From Clostridia bacterium (GTDB lineage: Bacteria > Bacillota > Clostridia > Oscillospirales > Acutalibacteraceae), in the NCBI GenBank assembly GCA_017397655.1, contig JAFQIG010000082.1, positions 40,686 through 104,685 of the forward strand: a stretch of 64,000 nucleotides of DNA, given 5' to 3'. The position numbers were made by a program, and so were the translations under genes. The notes under the pieces were generated by a model that did no database searches, had not been told where the DNA came from, and worked only from the letters and a program-made list of their open reading frames with translations. Shown one piece after another: positions 16,205-25,298 of this stretch (its first letter is position 1; each line of letters opens with the position of its first letter).

Positions 16205-17237
16205 TTTTAGCTCCGTCCGCAATAAACATCGCATCGCCCAAAGAGAAGAAACGGTATCTTTCTTCGACTGCGACTTTATATGCATTCATTGTATTTTTAT
16301 AGCCGCAAAAAGCGCTGACAAGCATAATCAGCGTACTTTCGGGCAGATGAAAGTTTGTTAAAAGAGCATCGATACAGCGGAATTGATAACCCGGATAAAT
16401 AAAAATATCGGTGTCGCCGCTGCAGGCACACATCGCGTTGTGATCTCTGTAAACGGATTCGAGAGTTCTGCAACACGTTGTTCCGACAGCGATAACACGA
16501 CCGCCGTTTTGCTTTGTGCTGTTGATGATATCTGCGGTTTCCTGCGTTACGTTATAGCTTTCCGTGTGCATATGGTGATCTTCAATATTTTCTGCCTTTA
16601 CGGGTCGGAATGTTCCGAGGCCCACGTGAAGAGTGACAAAGCCTATTTTGACACCCTTTGCTCTGATCTTATCGAGCAACTCGGGAGTGAAATGAAGTCC
16701 TGCCGTAGGTGCGGCAGCCGAGCCTAAAACATTGGAATATACAGTCTGATAGCGTTCCTTGTCTTCTAATTCCTCGGTGATATAGTGTGGAAGCGGAAGC
16801 TGACCGACAGTATCGAGTATCTCAAAGAAATTGCCTTCGTATATAAATCTTATGATACGGTTGCCGTTTTCAAGTGAGTCCAAAACCTCGCAACGAAGAC
16901 GATCCGAGAAAGTAAAGAAAGTACCGGGCTTTGCTTTTTTGCCGGGACCTGCAATTGACTCCCACGTGTCGGTTGTGAGCTGCTTTAACAGAAGAAATTC
17001 AACTCTTGCGCCGGTACCCTCACGTGTGCCGTAAAGTCTTGCGGGGAGAACTCTTGTATCGTTAAGAATCAGACAGTCGTTTTCATTAAGCAGTTCGAGA
17101 ATGTCCGAAAAGTGTCTGTGGGTAACGTTGCCGCTTGTTTTGTCAAGAACGAGCAAACGGGAGCTGTCCCTCGGTTCTGCGGGATACTGTGCAATGAGTT
17201 CTTGCGGCAGATCATAAAAAAAGTCGCTTTTTTTCAT
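16188..17237 (-). CDS. queA: S-adenosylmethionine:tRNA ribosyltransferase-isomerase
   Basis: 349 residues. QueA transfers and rearranges the ribosyl group of SAM onto preQ1-tRNA to give epoxyqueuosine, the step after Tgt. Motifs: [19 protein letters not shown] at the start, [21 protein letters not shown] region, [34 protein letters not shown], and [18 protein letters not shown]. First gene of the operon queA-tgt-isomerase-flavoprotein-small ORF-PHP protein, divergent from asd. Confidence 0.96.
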   Translation of the reverse strand: MKKSDFFYDLPQELIAQYPAEPRDSSRLLVLDKTSGNVTHRHFSDILELLNENDCLILNDTRVLPARLYGTREGTGARVEFLLLKQLTTDTWESIAGPGKKAKPGTFFTFSDRLRCEVLDSLENGNRIIRFIYEGNFFEILDTVGQLPLPHYITEELEDKERYQTVYSNVLGSAAAPTAGLHFTPELLDKIRAKGVKIGFVTLHVGLGTFRPVKAENIEDHHMHTESYNVTQETADIINSTKQNGGRVIAVGTTCCRTLESVYRDHNAMCACSGDTDIFIYPGYQFRCIDALLTNFHLPESTLIMLVSAFCGYKNTMNAYKVAVEERYRFFSLGDAMFIADGAKNVQTD

Positions 17238-17264
17238 AAATTCCTCTTATTTTTAATAAATGAT

Positions 17265-17294
17265 TTGACAAGTGTAATTATAATATGTTATTAT
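17265..17294 (+). promoter_or_regulatory. Putative sigma-A promoter of the asd-dap operon
   Basis: TTGACA (17265-17270), 18-base spacer, TATTAT (17289-17294). It leaves a leader of roughly 110 bases before asd. Confidence 0.6.
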
Positions 17295-17345
17295 ATAAAC
17301 TAATCTTTTACATTTTCTGAGCTGTTTTATCAACAACTAATATTA

Positions 17346-17380
17346 TATTGTAAAAGTGCGGATATTACAATACTTTTTTT
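17346..17380 (+). promoter_or_regulatory. Leader hairpin with T-tract before asd (attenuator candidate)
   Basis: TATTGTAA (17346-17353) and TTACAATA (17365-17372) form an A/T-rich stem, followed by CTTTTTTTG. It resembles a weak intrinsic terminator between the promoter and the asd start. The leader is too short for a lysine riboswitch. Regulatory meaning is inferred only. Confidence 0.3.
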
Positions 17381-17411
17381 GTTTATTTTTTACCGGAAAG
17401 GGTCGATATTT

Positions 17412-18494
17412 ATGAAAAAATACAAAGTCGGTATTATCGGAGCAACAGGTATGGTCGGACAGCGTTTCGCAACGCTTCTGGAGAATCATCCTTGGTTTGA
17501 GGTAACGGCACTTGCTGCAAGCGCCAGAAGTGCAGGCAAAACATATAAAGAGGCAGTAGGATCCCGTTGGTGTATGGATAAAGAAATGCCTGCCAATATG
17601 GCTGATATGATTATTATGAGTGCATCTGACGATATTGAAAAGATCGCTTCTTCTGTTGATTTTGTATTCTGTGCAGTTGATATGAAAAAGGACGAGATAA
17701 AGGCTCTTGAGGAAGCGTATGCTAAGGCGGAATGTCCCGTTGTTTCCAACAACAGCGCACACAGATTTACTCCCGATGTTCCCATGATTATTCCCGAGCT
17801 TAATCCTCATCATGCAGACATTATTCCTGCACAGCGTAAGCGTCTCGGTACAAAGAGAGGCTTTGTTGCAGTCAAGTCCAATTGTTCGCTTCAGAGCTAT
17901 GTACCGGCACTTTTCCCGCTTGACAAAAAATTCGGTGTCAAGGAAGTTCTTGTCCGTACATATCAGGCGATCTCGGGTGCAGGAAAAACATTTGATACAT
18001 GGCCCGAAATGGTTGATAACGTAATTCCTTTCATCGGTGGTGAAGAGGAAAAGAGTGAAAAGGAGCCTCTTAAGATCTGGGGTAAGGTCGAAGGTGACGA
18101 GATTGTTACTGCCGATTCACCTAAGTTTACTGCTCAGTGTATCAGAGTTCCCGTTTCTAACGGTCACCTCGGCGCAGTATTTGTCAGATTTGAGAACAAA
18201 CCTTCCAAAGAAGAAATGATCGAAATCTGGAAGAACTTTAAGGGTTATCCGCAGGAGCAGAAGCTTCCCAGCGCACCCGTAAACTTCCTTAACTATTTTG
18301 AAGAGGACAATATGCCTCAGACAAAGCTTCAGCGTGAGCTTGAAGGCGGTATGGCTGTTTCGATCGGACGTCTTCGTGAAGATACACAGTATGATTATAA
18401 ATTTGTTTGTCTTTCACATAACACATTAAGAGGCGCAGCAGGCGGTGCAGTACTTCTTGCAGAACAGCTTTGCGCTCAGGGTTATATGGACTAA
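17412..18494 (+). CDS. asd: Aspartate-semialdehyde dehydrogenase
   Basis: 360 residues from the ATG at 17412 (MKKYKVGIIGATGMVGQRF), preceded by GGAAAGG. Asd reduces aspartyl phosphate to aspartate semialdehyde with NADPH, feeding lysine/diaminopimelate, threonine and methionine synthesis. The nucleotide-binding GATGMVG motif, the active-site cysteine in KSNCSLQSYVPALFPL, TYQAISGAGK, and the RVPVSNGHLGAVFV region place it in the longer archaeal/fungal-like subclass. First gene of asd-dapA-dapB-ACT. Confidence 0.94.
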   Translation: MKKYKVGIIGATGMVGQRFATLLENHPWFEVTALAASARSAGKTYKEAVGSRWCMDKEMPANMADMIIMSASDDIEKIASSVDFVFCAVDMKKDEIKALEEAYAKAECPVVSNNSAHRFTPDVPMIIPELNPHHADIIPAQRKRLGTKRGFVAVKSNCSLQSYVPALFPLDKKFGVKEVLVRTYQAISGAGKTFDTWPEMVDNVIPFIGGEEEKSEKEPLKIWGKVEGDEIVTADSPKFTAQCIRVPVSNGHLGAVFVRFENKPSKEEMIEIWKNFKGYPQEQKLPSAPVNFLNYFEEDNMPQTKLQRELEGGMAVSIGRLREDTQYDYKFVCLSHNTLRGAAGGAVLLAEQLCAQGYMD

Positions 18495-18520
18495 TTTATT
18501 TCAGAAACGGAGCTGAAATT

Positions 18521-19411
18521 ATGAAAAAAATACTTTTTACAGGTTCCGGAGTTGCTATTGTCACTCCTTTTGATGAAAACAATAATGTTAACTTCTCTAA
18601 GCTTGGCGAACTGATTGATTATCAGATTGATAACGGTACAGATGCTATCATTATCTGCGGTACGACAGGCGAGGGTTCTACTTTAACTCATGAGGAACAC
18701 TCCGATGCTATCAAGTATTGTGTTGAGCATACGGCAGGCAGAGTTCCTGTAATTGCAGGCACAGGAAGTAACGATACCGAATATGCGGTAAGACTTTCTA
18801 ACGAAGCCGAAAGAGCAGGCGTTGACGGACTTTTAATGGTTACTCCGTATTATAACAAGACCTCTCAGGAAGGTCTTATCCGTCAGTATGAGTATATTGC
18901 GAATAATGTCAGCGCACCCATTATTCTTTACAATGTTCCCTCAAGAACAGGTATGAACATTGCTCCCGAAACATATTATGAGCTTTCAAAGATCGACAAG
19001 ATTGTCGGTACAAAGGAAGCCAGCGGTAACATCTCTCATATCGCTTCTGTTGCGGCACTTTGCGGTGACAATCTTGCTATCTACTCCGGTAATGATGACG
19101 AGATTACAGCTATTATGTCACTCGGAGGTAAAGGAATTATCTCTGTTCTTTCTCACGTAGCGCCGAGAGTTGCTCATGATATTGCTGCATCATATCTTGA
19201 AGGCGATGTTATAAAGAGCAGAAATCTTCAGCTTGAGTGGCTTGACCTTTGCCACGATCTGTTTATTGACGTTAATCCCATTCCCGTTAAGGAAGCCCTT
19301 AATATGATGGGTTGGAATGTCGGTGAATGCCGTATGCCTTTGGCACCGATGTCCGAGGCAAAGCGTGAAAAACTTCGTGCATCTCTCAGAAGACACGGAC
19401 TCGTTGATTAA
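18521..19411 (+). CDS. dapA: 4-hydroxy-tetrahydrodipicolinate synthase
   Basis: 296 residues from the ATG at 18521 (MKKILFTGSGVAIVTPFDENN), preceded by ACGGAGCTG. DapA condenses pyruvate with aspartate semialdehyde. Seen: CGTTGEGSTLTHEEH (substrate-binding TT), VDGLLMVTPYYNKTSQEGL, ILYNVPSRTGMNI (catalytic Tyr), and the Schiff-base Lys in IVGTKEASGNISH. Normal length. 26 bases after asd. Confidence 0.96.
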   Translation: MKKILFTGSGVAIVTPFDENNNVNFSKLGELIDYQIDNGTDAIIICGTTGEGSTLTHEEHSDAIKYCVEHTAGRVPVIAGTGSNDTEYAVRLSNEAERAGVDGLLMVTPYYNKTSQEGLIRQYEYIANNVSAPIILYNVPSRTGMNIAPETYYELSKIDKIVGTKEASGNISHIASVAALCGDNLAIYSGNDDEITAIMSLGGKGIISVLSHVAPRVAHDIAASYLEGDVIKSRNLQLEWLDLCHDLFIDVNPIPVKEALNMMGWNVGECRMPLAPMSEAKREKLRASLRRHGLVD

Positions 19412-19438
19412 TAGTTTTTGATTGGATGTGTAAACAGG

Positions 19439-20197
19439 ATGACCGATATAATTCTATGCGGTGCTCTCGGCAAAATGGGCAGAGTTGTATCCGAAATTGT
19501 TAATGAACGTGATGATTGCAGAATTGTTGCAGGTGTTGACCTTTTAAAGTCTGATGTCGGCTTTCCGATTTTCTCTGCACCTGCATTGATTGATGTTGAT
19601 GCGGACGTTATTATTGACTTTTCGCATCCGTCGGCACTTTCGGGTGTTCTTGAATTTGCTGTTGCAAAGAATATGCCTGTTGTTCTTGCTACAACCGGCT
19701 ATGAAGAGAGTCAGATCTCTCTTATCAAAAAAGCATCGGAGCGAATTCCCGTGTTCTTTACGGCAAATATGTCGCTTGGTGTAAATCTGCTTTGTGAGCT
19801 TGCCAAGACTGCTACAAAGATTCTCAGCTCAAGCTTTGATATCGAAATAGTCGAAATGCATCATAACAAGAAGATTGATGCACCGAGTGGTACGGCACTT
19901 ATGCTGGCCGACGAGATTTCGTCTGCTATGGAAAATGATCCTGAATATGTCTATGCGCGTCACGACAAGCGCGAAAAGCGTACTAAGAATGAAATCGGAA
20001 TCCATGCTGTCAGAGGCGGTACAATCGTTGGCGAACATGAGATCATCTTTGCAGGTACTGATGAGGTTATCAAGCTTTCTCACAGTGCAGGCAGTAAGCG
20101 TATTTTTGCTTCGGGTGCAGTTAATGCAGCAATATGGATTAACGCAAAAACCGAATGTGGTCTTTATTCTATGAAAGATGTTGTTTCTTTAAACTGA
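19439..20197 (+). CDS. dapB: 4-hydroxy-tetrahydrodipicolinate reductase
   Basis: 252 residues from the ATG at 19439 (MTDIILCGALGKMGRVV), a typical DapB start; the TTG at 19418 is a less likely alternative. DapB reduces the DapA product with NAD(P)H. Motifs: N-terminal GALGKMG, VIIDFSHPSAL, VLATTGYEESQ, and the catalytic signature EIVEMHHNKKIDAPSGTA, then GIHAVRGGTIVGEHEI. Follows dapA at 27 bases. Confidence 0.95.
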   Translation: MTDIILCGALGKMGRVVSEIVNERDDCRIVAGVDLLKSDVGFPIFSAPALIDVDADVIIDFSHPSALSGVLEFAVAKNMPVVLATTGYEESQISLIKKASERIPVFFTANMSLGVNLLCELAKTATKILSSSFDIEIVEMHHNKKIDAPSGTALMLADEISSAMENDPEYVYARHDKREKRTKNEIGIHAVRGGTIVGEHEIIFAGTDEVIKLSHSAGSKRIFASGAVNAAIWINAKTECGLYSMKDVVSLN

Positions 20198-20215
20198 TTT
20201 TGGGAGTTGTTTTGC

Positions 20216-20668
20216 ATGAAGGCTTCGGTTACTGTCAGAGAAGACATTACGTTGATATCATTGATCGATTCACCTGCGAATATTGATGTTATCGCCGATG
20301 TTTTTGAAAAGATTGCACAGGCTCATATTGACGTTGATATGATATCTCAGACGCCGCCTAACGGTTCACATTCAAGTCTGTCTTTTACGGTTGGCGGTGA
20401 TGACTTCGGCGGAATATTAAAGGTTGCTGCAGAGCTTCGTGAAAAAAATCCTGACATTAAAATCAGCGTCAGTAGCGGTAACTGTAAAATCAGTGTTTTC
20501 AGTGAAGAGATGGATGGTACACCGGGTGTTGCGGCAAAGATTTTTAAGGCAGCTGCAAGCGTTAATTCCGACATACGTATGGTAACTACATCGGAATGTG
20601 ATCTGTCATTGCTGATTGTTAAGGCTGATTTGGAAAACACGCTTAACGCAATTAACGAAATATTATAA
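20216..20668 (+). CDS. Free-standing tandem ACT domain protein (aspartokinase regulatory-domain-like)
   Basis: 150 residues from ATG 20216, with GGGAG ten bases upstream. Two ACT modules: ITLISLIDSPANIDVIADVF...DVDMISQT...LSFTVGGDD and KISVFSEEMDGTPGVAAKIF...DIRMVTTSECDLSLLIVKADL. The order and phrases (VDMI-Q, SFTV, GVAAKIF) match the C-terminal regulatory half of aspartate kinase, with no kinase domain. Position at the end of the lysine operon suggests it binds lysine or a related amino acid and regulates the pathway, perhaps by pairing with an aspartokinase coded elsewhere. That role is inferred. Confidence 0.75.
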   Translation: MKASVTVREDITLISLIDSPANIDVIADVFEKIAQAHIDVDMISQTPPNGSHSSLSFTVGGDDFGGILKVAAELREKNPDIKISVSSGNCKISVFSEEMDGTPGVAAKIFKAAASVNSDIRMVTTSECDLSLLIVKADLENTLNAINEIL

Positions 20669-20672
20669 AAAT

Positions 20673-20746
20673 AACCCCCTCGACCGCATTATTCTGCAAG
20701 TTTCACGTTTGGTACGTGATAAACTGCAGATGACGGGAGGGGGGTT
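20673..20746 (+). other. Long imperfect hairpin (possible structured RNA or palindromic repeat)
   Basis: Starts five bases after the ACT gene stop. Outer arms AACCCCC..C and G..GGGGGTT, then CCG/CGG, CAT/ATG, CTGCA/TGCAG, GTTT/AAAC-like and CACGT/ACGTG close on a short loop (TTGGT). Most of the 74 bases pair, with small bulges. It is not followed by a proper T-tract (only TTT), so a terminator is not the best reading. Confidence 0.5.
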
Positions 20747-20747
20747 T

Positions 20748-20960
20748 GTGAATCCGTTTACGGTACAAAAGATTATCAGGACGAGTGAAACCAAAATGAG
20801 CGTTTTCGCGCTGTGTAAGATTTGCGGTACTCATATCCGTCATGGCGATTTGAGATTGTCTGACGATATGGAAGTGTTTGATTGTCCATACAGCAAAAAA
20901 GTGTGTCATTTTGTAAAGGGAATAAGCCCGATGGGGTGGATAAAGCTTTGGTTCAGATAA
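20748..20960 (+). CDS. Possible small zinc-ribbon-like protein, 70 residues
   Basis: GTG start directly after GGGAGGGGGG. The peptide has CKICGTH and FDCPYSKKVCHF, i.e. CxxC followed by C-x6-C about 20 residues on, a plausible zinc-binding pattern. A terminator hairpin with six T follows the stop (21004-21046). No known family recognised. The ribosome site is also one arm of the hairpin at 20673-20746, so translation could be blocked by that fold. Moderate doubt that it is real. Confidence 0.4.
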   Translation: MNPFTVQKIIRTSETKMSVFALCKICGTHIRHGDLRLSDDMEVFDCPYSKKVCHFVKGISPMGWIKLWFR

Positions 20961-21003
20961 GTGCTGAATGTAAAGCGAATCACTTTACTGAAATCAATAT
21001 AGA

Positions 21004-21046
21004 AAGCGACCTGTAAAGCAGTAAGCTTTACAGGTCGCTTTTTTAG
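21004..21046. terminator. Intrinsic terminator (bidirectional) between the dap operon side and the phosphoesterase
   Basis: GCGACCTGTAAAGC (21006-21019) and GCTTTACAGGTCGC (21025-21038) form a 14-bp stem, followed by TTTTTT on the plus strand; on the minus strand TTTCTATATT follows. Confidence 0.85.
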
Positions 21047-21053
21047 AGAAAGA

Positions 21054-22193
21054 TTATTTCTTGACAATTCCGGGAATGAGCATATCGAGGATTGAAAGCC
21101 AGCGTGCTTTTGCGTCATATTCCTTTTTGGATGCAGGAATTTCGCCACCGACAACATCCTTGTAATATGCAGAGAAGGTGTTGATATTTGTCGGATCATC
21201 CTCGTAGATCTCAATTACACGGCAACCCTGATTGCCGTCACCACGGCTCTGGAAGCCTGATGTATTTGTGCCGCCAAGCATAATACCGTCATCGGTTATA
21301 CCGACATAATCATTTGTATGGTCGTGACCGAAGAATGCGGCAACAACGTCGCCTGTCTTGACCCAGCTGTCATACTGTTTTCCCGAATCATCAAAGTCAC
21401 CGGGAAAAGCTGTCAGATTACCGCTGTTTTCATATTTTTTTGCAGGATCAAGAATGTAATGCTTGCCGTTACCGGAAACAGCACCTTCAGTTCCTTCGGG
21501 GACTTCAAGAAGAATATCGTATACCTCATATACGGGAATGTGCTGGAAAACGATTGACGGTACGACTTCGCCACCGTTGGCAGCCTTAAGCTCTGCGCTT
21601 GTCTTTTCATACCATTCGATCTGCTTATCATAAACGGGATGGAACTTTTCAAAAAAGTCTTTTGTTCCTGTGTCCATAAACCAGAGATTAAAAGCATCTT
21701 TTGAACCGTCAGAGCTCTTTATCGTGAGGTTGTAGTTGGCTCTTCTGTGCAGAATTGAATAGCCGTTTTTTGTAAGGTTCATTGAATAATTATCATAGTA
21801 ACCGAGCTGCATTATTTTCGGAGTAAGCGTCTGCCAATCGTGATTACCGAATACGATTGCAAAGGGGATGTTTCTGTCTTCACAAGGCTTCACGATGTGT
21901 CCGATAGCTTGCTTGACCGAGTAGGCGGTTGACATATACCAGCCACCGGTTACATTATCGCCGGTATAAACGGCAAGATCGGGATTGTACTTGTCAAGCA
22001 TTCCTTCAATAAGAGCGATCATTTCGGGGTAGGGTTGATCGGTTGTGTGGGTATCCGTAAACTGAACAATGGTGAACTTACCGTCATCATTGAACTGTAA
22101 AGTTGTGTCATTACTTTTTGCAAAGACTGAATTGGCAAAAATTCCGACAAACAATGCCGAAGCTAAAAGTATTGAAATAATTCTGCGCCTCAT
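21054..22193 (-). CDS. Secreted metallophosphoesterase
   Basis: 379 residues with signal peptide (RRRIISILLASALFVGIFANSVFA). Calcineurin-like motifs: IVQFTDTHTTDQ, LAVYTGDNVTGG, FAIVFGNHDWQ, SIVFQHIPVYE and AAFFGHDHTNDYVG, all metal ligands present, so it is likely an active exported phosphatase or phosphodiesterase. The C-terminus ends WLSILDMLIPGIVKK, a short hydrophobic tail. Last gene of the run GDPD-glycoside hydrolase-phosphoesterase; starts 13 bases after the hydrolase stop. Confidence 0.87.
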   Translation of the reverse strand: MRRRIISILLASALFVGIFANSVFAKSNDTTLQFNDDGKFTIVQFTDTHTTDQPYPEMIALIEGMLDKYNPDLAVYTGDNVTGGWYMSTAYSVKQAIGHIVKPCEDRNIPFAIVFGNHDWQTLTPKIMQLGYYDNYSMNLTKNGYSILHRRANYNLTIKSSDGSKDAFNLWFMDTGTKDFFEKFHPVYDKQIEWYEKTSAELKAANGGEVVPSIVFQHIPVYEVYDILLEVPEGTEGAVSGNGKHYILDPAKKYENSGNLTAFPGDFDDSGKQYDSWVKTGDVVAAFFGHDHTNDYVGITDDGIMLGGTNTSGFQSRGDGNQGCRVIEIYEDDPTNINTFSAYYKDVVGGEIPASKKEYDAKARWLSILDMLIPGIVKK

Positions 22194-22206
22194 TTAAACA
22201 TCCTCC

Positions 22207-25200
22207 TTACTTACAGAAAATCTCAGGTTTTGTCAACAGACCGATCTTTCTGAGAACGTATTCATATGCCCAATGATCGCCGTCTGTACGCCAGGAATTA
22301 GGTCCGTGGTGAGAGTTGTTCTCGTTTGTGTTGTGAACAGGTCCGAATGCATTGTAACGGTGTCCGAACAGCGTGATGTCAACGTTGTGATTGCCGTCGG
22401 AAAGATTGTCGATTCTGAGCTTATACGGCGGGAATGCGATTCTGCCTTTTCTTTCACCGTCAACGGCAACTGTAGCAAGAGTGCCCTTGAGTCTCTTTGT
22501 TTCGACAAGAAGGTTATTTCCTTCTGCTTCGAGATGATATGTAATATTACCTGAATAGAAGGGGAGACCTTGTGTGTGAATCGAATCGAAAGCAAGCTTT
22601 TCGGGAAGATCACAGATAGTTTTGACAGTGCCGATTACATTAACACCGAAATTACCGAGAATATAGCACCATTCGGTATTGGTGACTGATCCGAACGGTA
22701 ATGTGATAACAAGAATGTTTTCACCCTTAACGATATCGGGAAGGGCAACCGTCTTGATATCTTTATCGGTAAACCAACCTGTAACATCGTTCTTTACGTC
22801 TGTACCGTTAAAGTTGATTACAGCTTTTTCTGCATCTTCAAGTGCAAGCTCAGCACCCTTGTAATCGATCAGACTGTCAAAGCGGAATCGAAGAGTGATT
22901 GTGTGGGTAGGTATTTCGCCCTTAACGACCCACGGCTGAGGTACGTGGTGATCACGCTTTAAGCAACCGACGATATCTCTGCAGGTGTTATCAAGACGAA
23001 GAATTTCTTCTTCGGGCATATATTCGCCGTCATCCAGCTTATATTCAGCCATATCAAGCAAGAGTGCATTGCGCTCGGAAAGCGTGTAAGGAACAAGCGA
23101 GGGGATGTAGGCACATTTGTCATAGTTGATGCGGTCAGCTGTGCAGACATCGTCCTGTCTCTTGCCCGGAACGAGCTTCAGAAGCAAGCTGTCATAGTCA
23201 TACATGCCTTTTGAGATGATTGTGCGACCGTGAAGATATTCGCAAGCAAGCGGTGAAATATCACCGTTCATTGTATCGTAAAGATAGGGTGTGTATTCGC
23301 CGTTGATGGTGATGTTGAGATCGGATCTTCTTGAGAATGACTTGTCATAAGGTTCGGCGCAGCGAGTGATGAAAAGCCAGCGACAATCATTGTCCTGTCG
23401 GAGCTGATGAATAAATTCATCGGAAAGCTCGCCGTTTGAAAGTCTTATCGTAAGCTCTCTGTCACAGTCAAGCTCTGTCAGAATTGCGTTTCTGTCAAAA
23501 GGAATTGATGTGGAAATGTTATAAAGCTTTTCGGCTCTGTCAGATACGGAAGCATCAACAAGCGTGGGTGCATTTCCGAGGAAAACAAGCTTGCCGCCGT
23601 TTGCACTGAAAGCTTCGAGAGCGTCAAGAGTTGAGGAACGGAGTGTTTCGCATCCGGGAACAATGACAACATCATATTCCATTTCGCCGACTTTGAGAGG
23701 ATTTGAAGCTTCTTTGCATTGTGAGGGAAGAAGTGATTCGCAGATAAAGTCAAAGTCGATGCTGCCCTGAATCAGCCATTTCGTGAGATTCTGGAAATTG
23801 TTATCAAGACATTCACGTATAAGAGCAGTCTTGTCATTGGGACCCCAATGGAGCCAGAAACTCTCAACAGGGTGAATGACACCGATTTTTACAACGGGTT
23901 TACCTCTTGTCATTGCGGTATGTACACGTGCAAAGTGATCTTCTATACAGGAGAATTCCTTGTACCAGGGCGACTGATAGTGGATAGATGCAGGGTAGTC
24001 GCGTTTTGCTTCGCCGCCCATAGCATACCATGAAAGGTGGGGGACTCTGATTGTAACACCGAGACATGCCTGCCAGTCGCCGTGAAGCTTGTAATCTCTG
24101 AAATCGCTGTCCCAGCCGGTAACGCCGTAAAGCTCGGAAAGCATACCTTCCCTGCCGTACTGGTGAACAGCTGACTGAGTCTGTTTTGCTGTGGTAAACT
24201 CAAAGTTATTGCAAAGCATATCGATACCGGGAAGACCGAAACCACGGTAAGAGCGCATTGCATCGCCTACGGAGCAGGTCTGTGAGTGAAGAGTAGGTTC
24301 ATTCATAAGATGACCTGTAAGAGCGATGTTGTTCTCGGCACACCAGTCGCCGCAGACATCAACAAAAGCCTCGGTAAAGCGCTCTGTTATATGATCGTGA
24401 TAGCGGTAACGTGTAACGGACGGACGGCTTTCGGGAAGATCCCAGATAAGCTCGGGGAGAGAAGTGAGAATATCGTCGCCGTATGCTTTGAAGTATGTGT
24501 CGGGAATGTCATCTGTCCAGGGCAGAGAGATATCGTGAGTATCTGTGGAGTTCTGAAGAACACCTTTTCTTGTGAACTGGGGTTCGTCGGTGAAAATAGC
24601 AGGAACAACACCGTCAAACTCGTCACCGATGACTTCTTTATATTTTTCGTGAGTAATCTCGACAAAGCGTTCAATTGCCTTTTTGTCAAGAGTATTAACG
24701 TAGCTTTGATTGTTGTACCAAGGGGAGTTGGAGCCGATTTTGCAATAAACGTACCACTTTGTGCCTTTTGCGTCATCACTCTCGTCAATGCGATTGTAGG
24801 AGGCGAGATATCCGTCGTTATCAAGGCAGACATCATAGCAGGCGATAAGACCGCCTTTACTGTTTCTGTTGCCTACTGCCTGGGAGTCAACGATATCGCT
24901 TGTGGAACCGTCAGAATCTTCGCAGGGGGTTGTGGTGAAAAGCAGGCTTCTTGCTCTGTATTTATCATCCTTTGTGACATATCCGCCGGCAGCGCCTGAG
25001 GGCCATCTGTCCTCATCATACAGCCATGCCAGCATCTCTTCATCCTTAGCCTTATCAACGCAGTCGCGGATAAGCTGCATAAATTCATCGGAAAGATATG
25101 TTGTTGACATACCTGTACGTACGTGCATATGAAAACCGCCGAGACCCATTTCCTTGAAAATCTCGATTTGTCTTTTGAGTTCATCCGAGTTAAGGTCGCT

Positions 25201-25296
25201 GTTCCAAGCCCAGAAGGGGGTGCCTCTGTATTCGCTGGTGGGATTTTTAAAAAGCTCATCGGAAAGAGTGGGGAGTTGATTCTTTTTATAAAGCAT
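22207..25296 (-). CDS. Large glycoside hydrolase-like protein (GH106/alpha-L-rhamnosidase-related)
   Basis: 1029 residues, no signal peptide. The N-terminal phrase YRGTPFWAWNSDLNSDELKR and the barrel segments GLGGFHMHVRTGM, WLYDEDRWPSGAAGGYV, FTDEPQF and TGHLMNEPTLHSQ are typical of a clostridial group of large glycosidase-like proteins related to GH106. A glutaminase/galactosidase-like middle part (VVIVPGCETLRSSTLDALEAF) and a C-terminal galactose-binding-like beta domain (TLRFRFDSLIDYKGAEL) follow. Substrate probably plant or host glycan; the rhamnosidase label is only family-level. Coded two bases after the GDPD stop. Confidence 0.62.
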   Translation of the reverse strand: MLYKKNQLPTLSDELFKNPTSEYRGTPFWAWNSDLNSDELKRQIEIFKEMGLGGFHMHVRTGMSTTYLSDEFMQLIRDCVDKAKDEEMLAWLYDEDRWPSGAAGGYVTKDDKYRARSLLFTTTPCEDSDGSTSDIVDSQAVGNRNSKGGLIACYDVCLDNDGYLASYNRIDESDDAKGTKWYVYCKIGSNSPWYNNQSYVNTLDKKAIERFVEITHEKYKEVIGDEFDGVVPAIFTDEPQFTRKGVLQNSTDTHDISLPWTDDIPDTYFKAYGDDILTSLPELIWDLPESRPSVTRYRYHDHITERFTEAFVDVCGDWCAENNIALTGHLMNEPTLHSQTCSVGDAMRSYRGFGLPGIDMLCNNFEFTTAKQTQSAVHQYGREGMLSELYGVTGWDSDFRDYKLHGDWQACLGVTIRVPHLSWYAMGGEAKRDYPASIHYQSPWYKEFSCIEDHFARVHTAMTRGKPVVKIGVIHPVESFWLHWGPNDKTALIRECLDNNFQNLTKWLIQGSIDFDFICESLLPSQCKEASNPLKVGEMEYDVVIVPGCETLRSSTLDALEAFSANGGKLVFLGNAPTLVDASVSDRAEKLYNISTSIPFDRNAILTELDCDRELTIRLSNGELSDEFIHQLRQDNDCRWLFITRCAEPYDKSFSRRSDLNITINGEYTPYLYDTMNGDISPLACEYLHGRTIISKGMYDYDSLLLKLVPGKRQDDVCTADRINYDKCAYIPSLVPYTLSERNALLLDMAEYKLDDGEYMPEEEILRLDNTCRDIVGCLKRDHHVPQPWVVKGEIPTHTITLRFRFDSLIDYKGAELALEDAEKAVINFNGTDVKNDVTGWFTDKDIKTVALPDIVKGENILVITLPFGSVTNTEWCYILGNFGVNVIGTVKTICDLPEKLAFDSIHTQGLPFYSGNITYHLEAEGNNLLVETKRLKGTLATVAVDGERKGRIAFPPYKLRIDNLSDGNHNVDITLFGHRYNAFGPVHNTNENNSHHGPNSWRTDGDHWAYEYVLRKIGLLTKPEIFCK

Positions 25297-25298
25297 GG

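Noticed and set aside
17295..17411. Lysine riboswitch upstream of asd
   Set aside because: The leader is only about 110 bases, A/T-rich and lacks the five-helix lysine aptamer features.
24286..24999. A 237-codon reading frame on the plus strand inside the large glycoside hydrolase gene
   Set aside because: It lies antisense to a well-supported gene, lacks a ribosome site and has no recognisable protein features.
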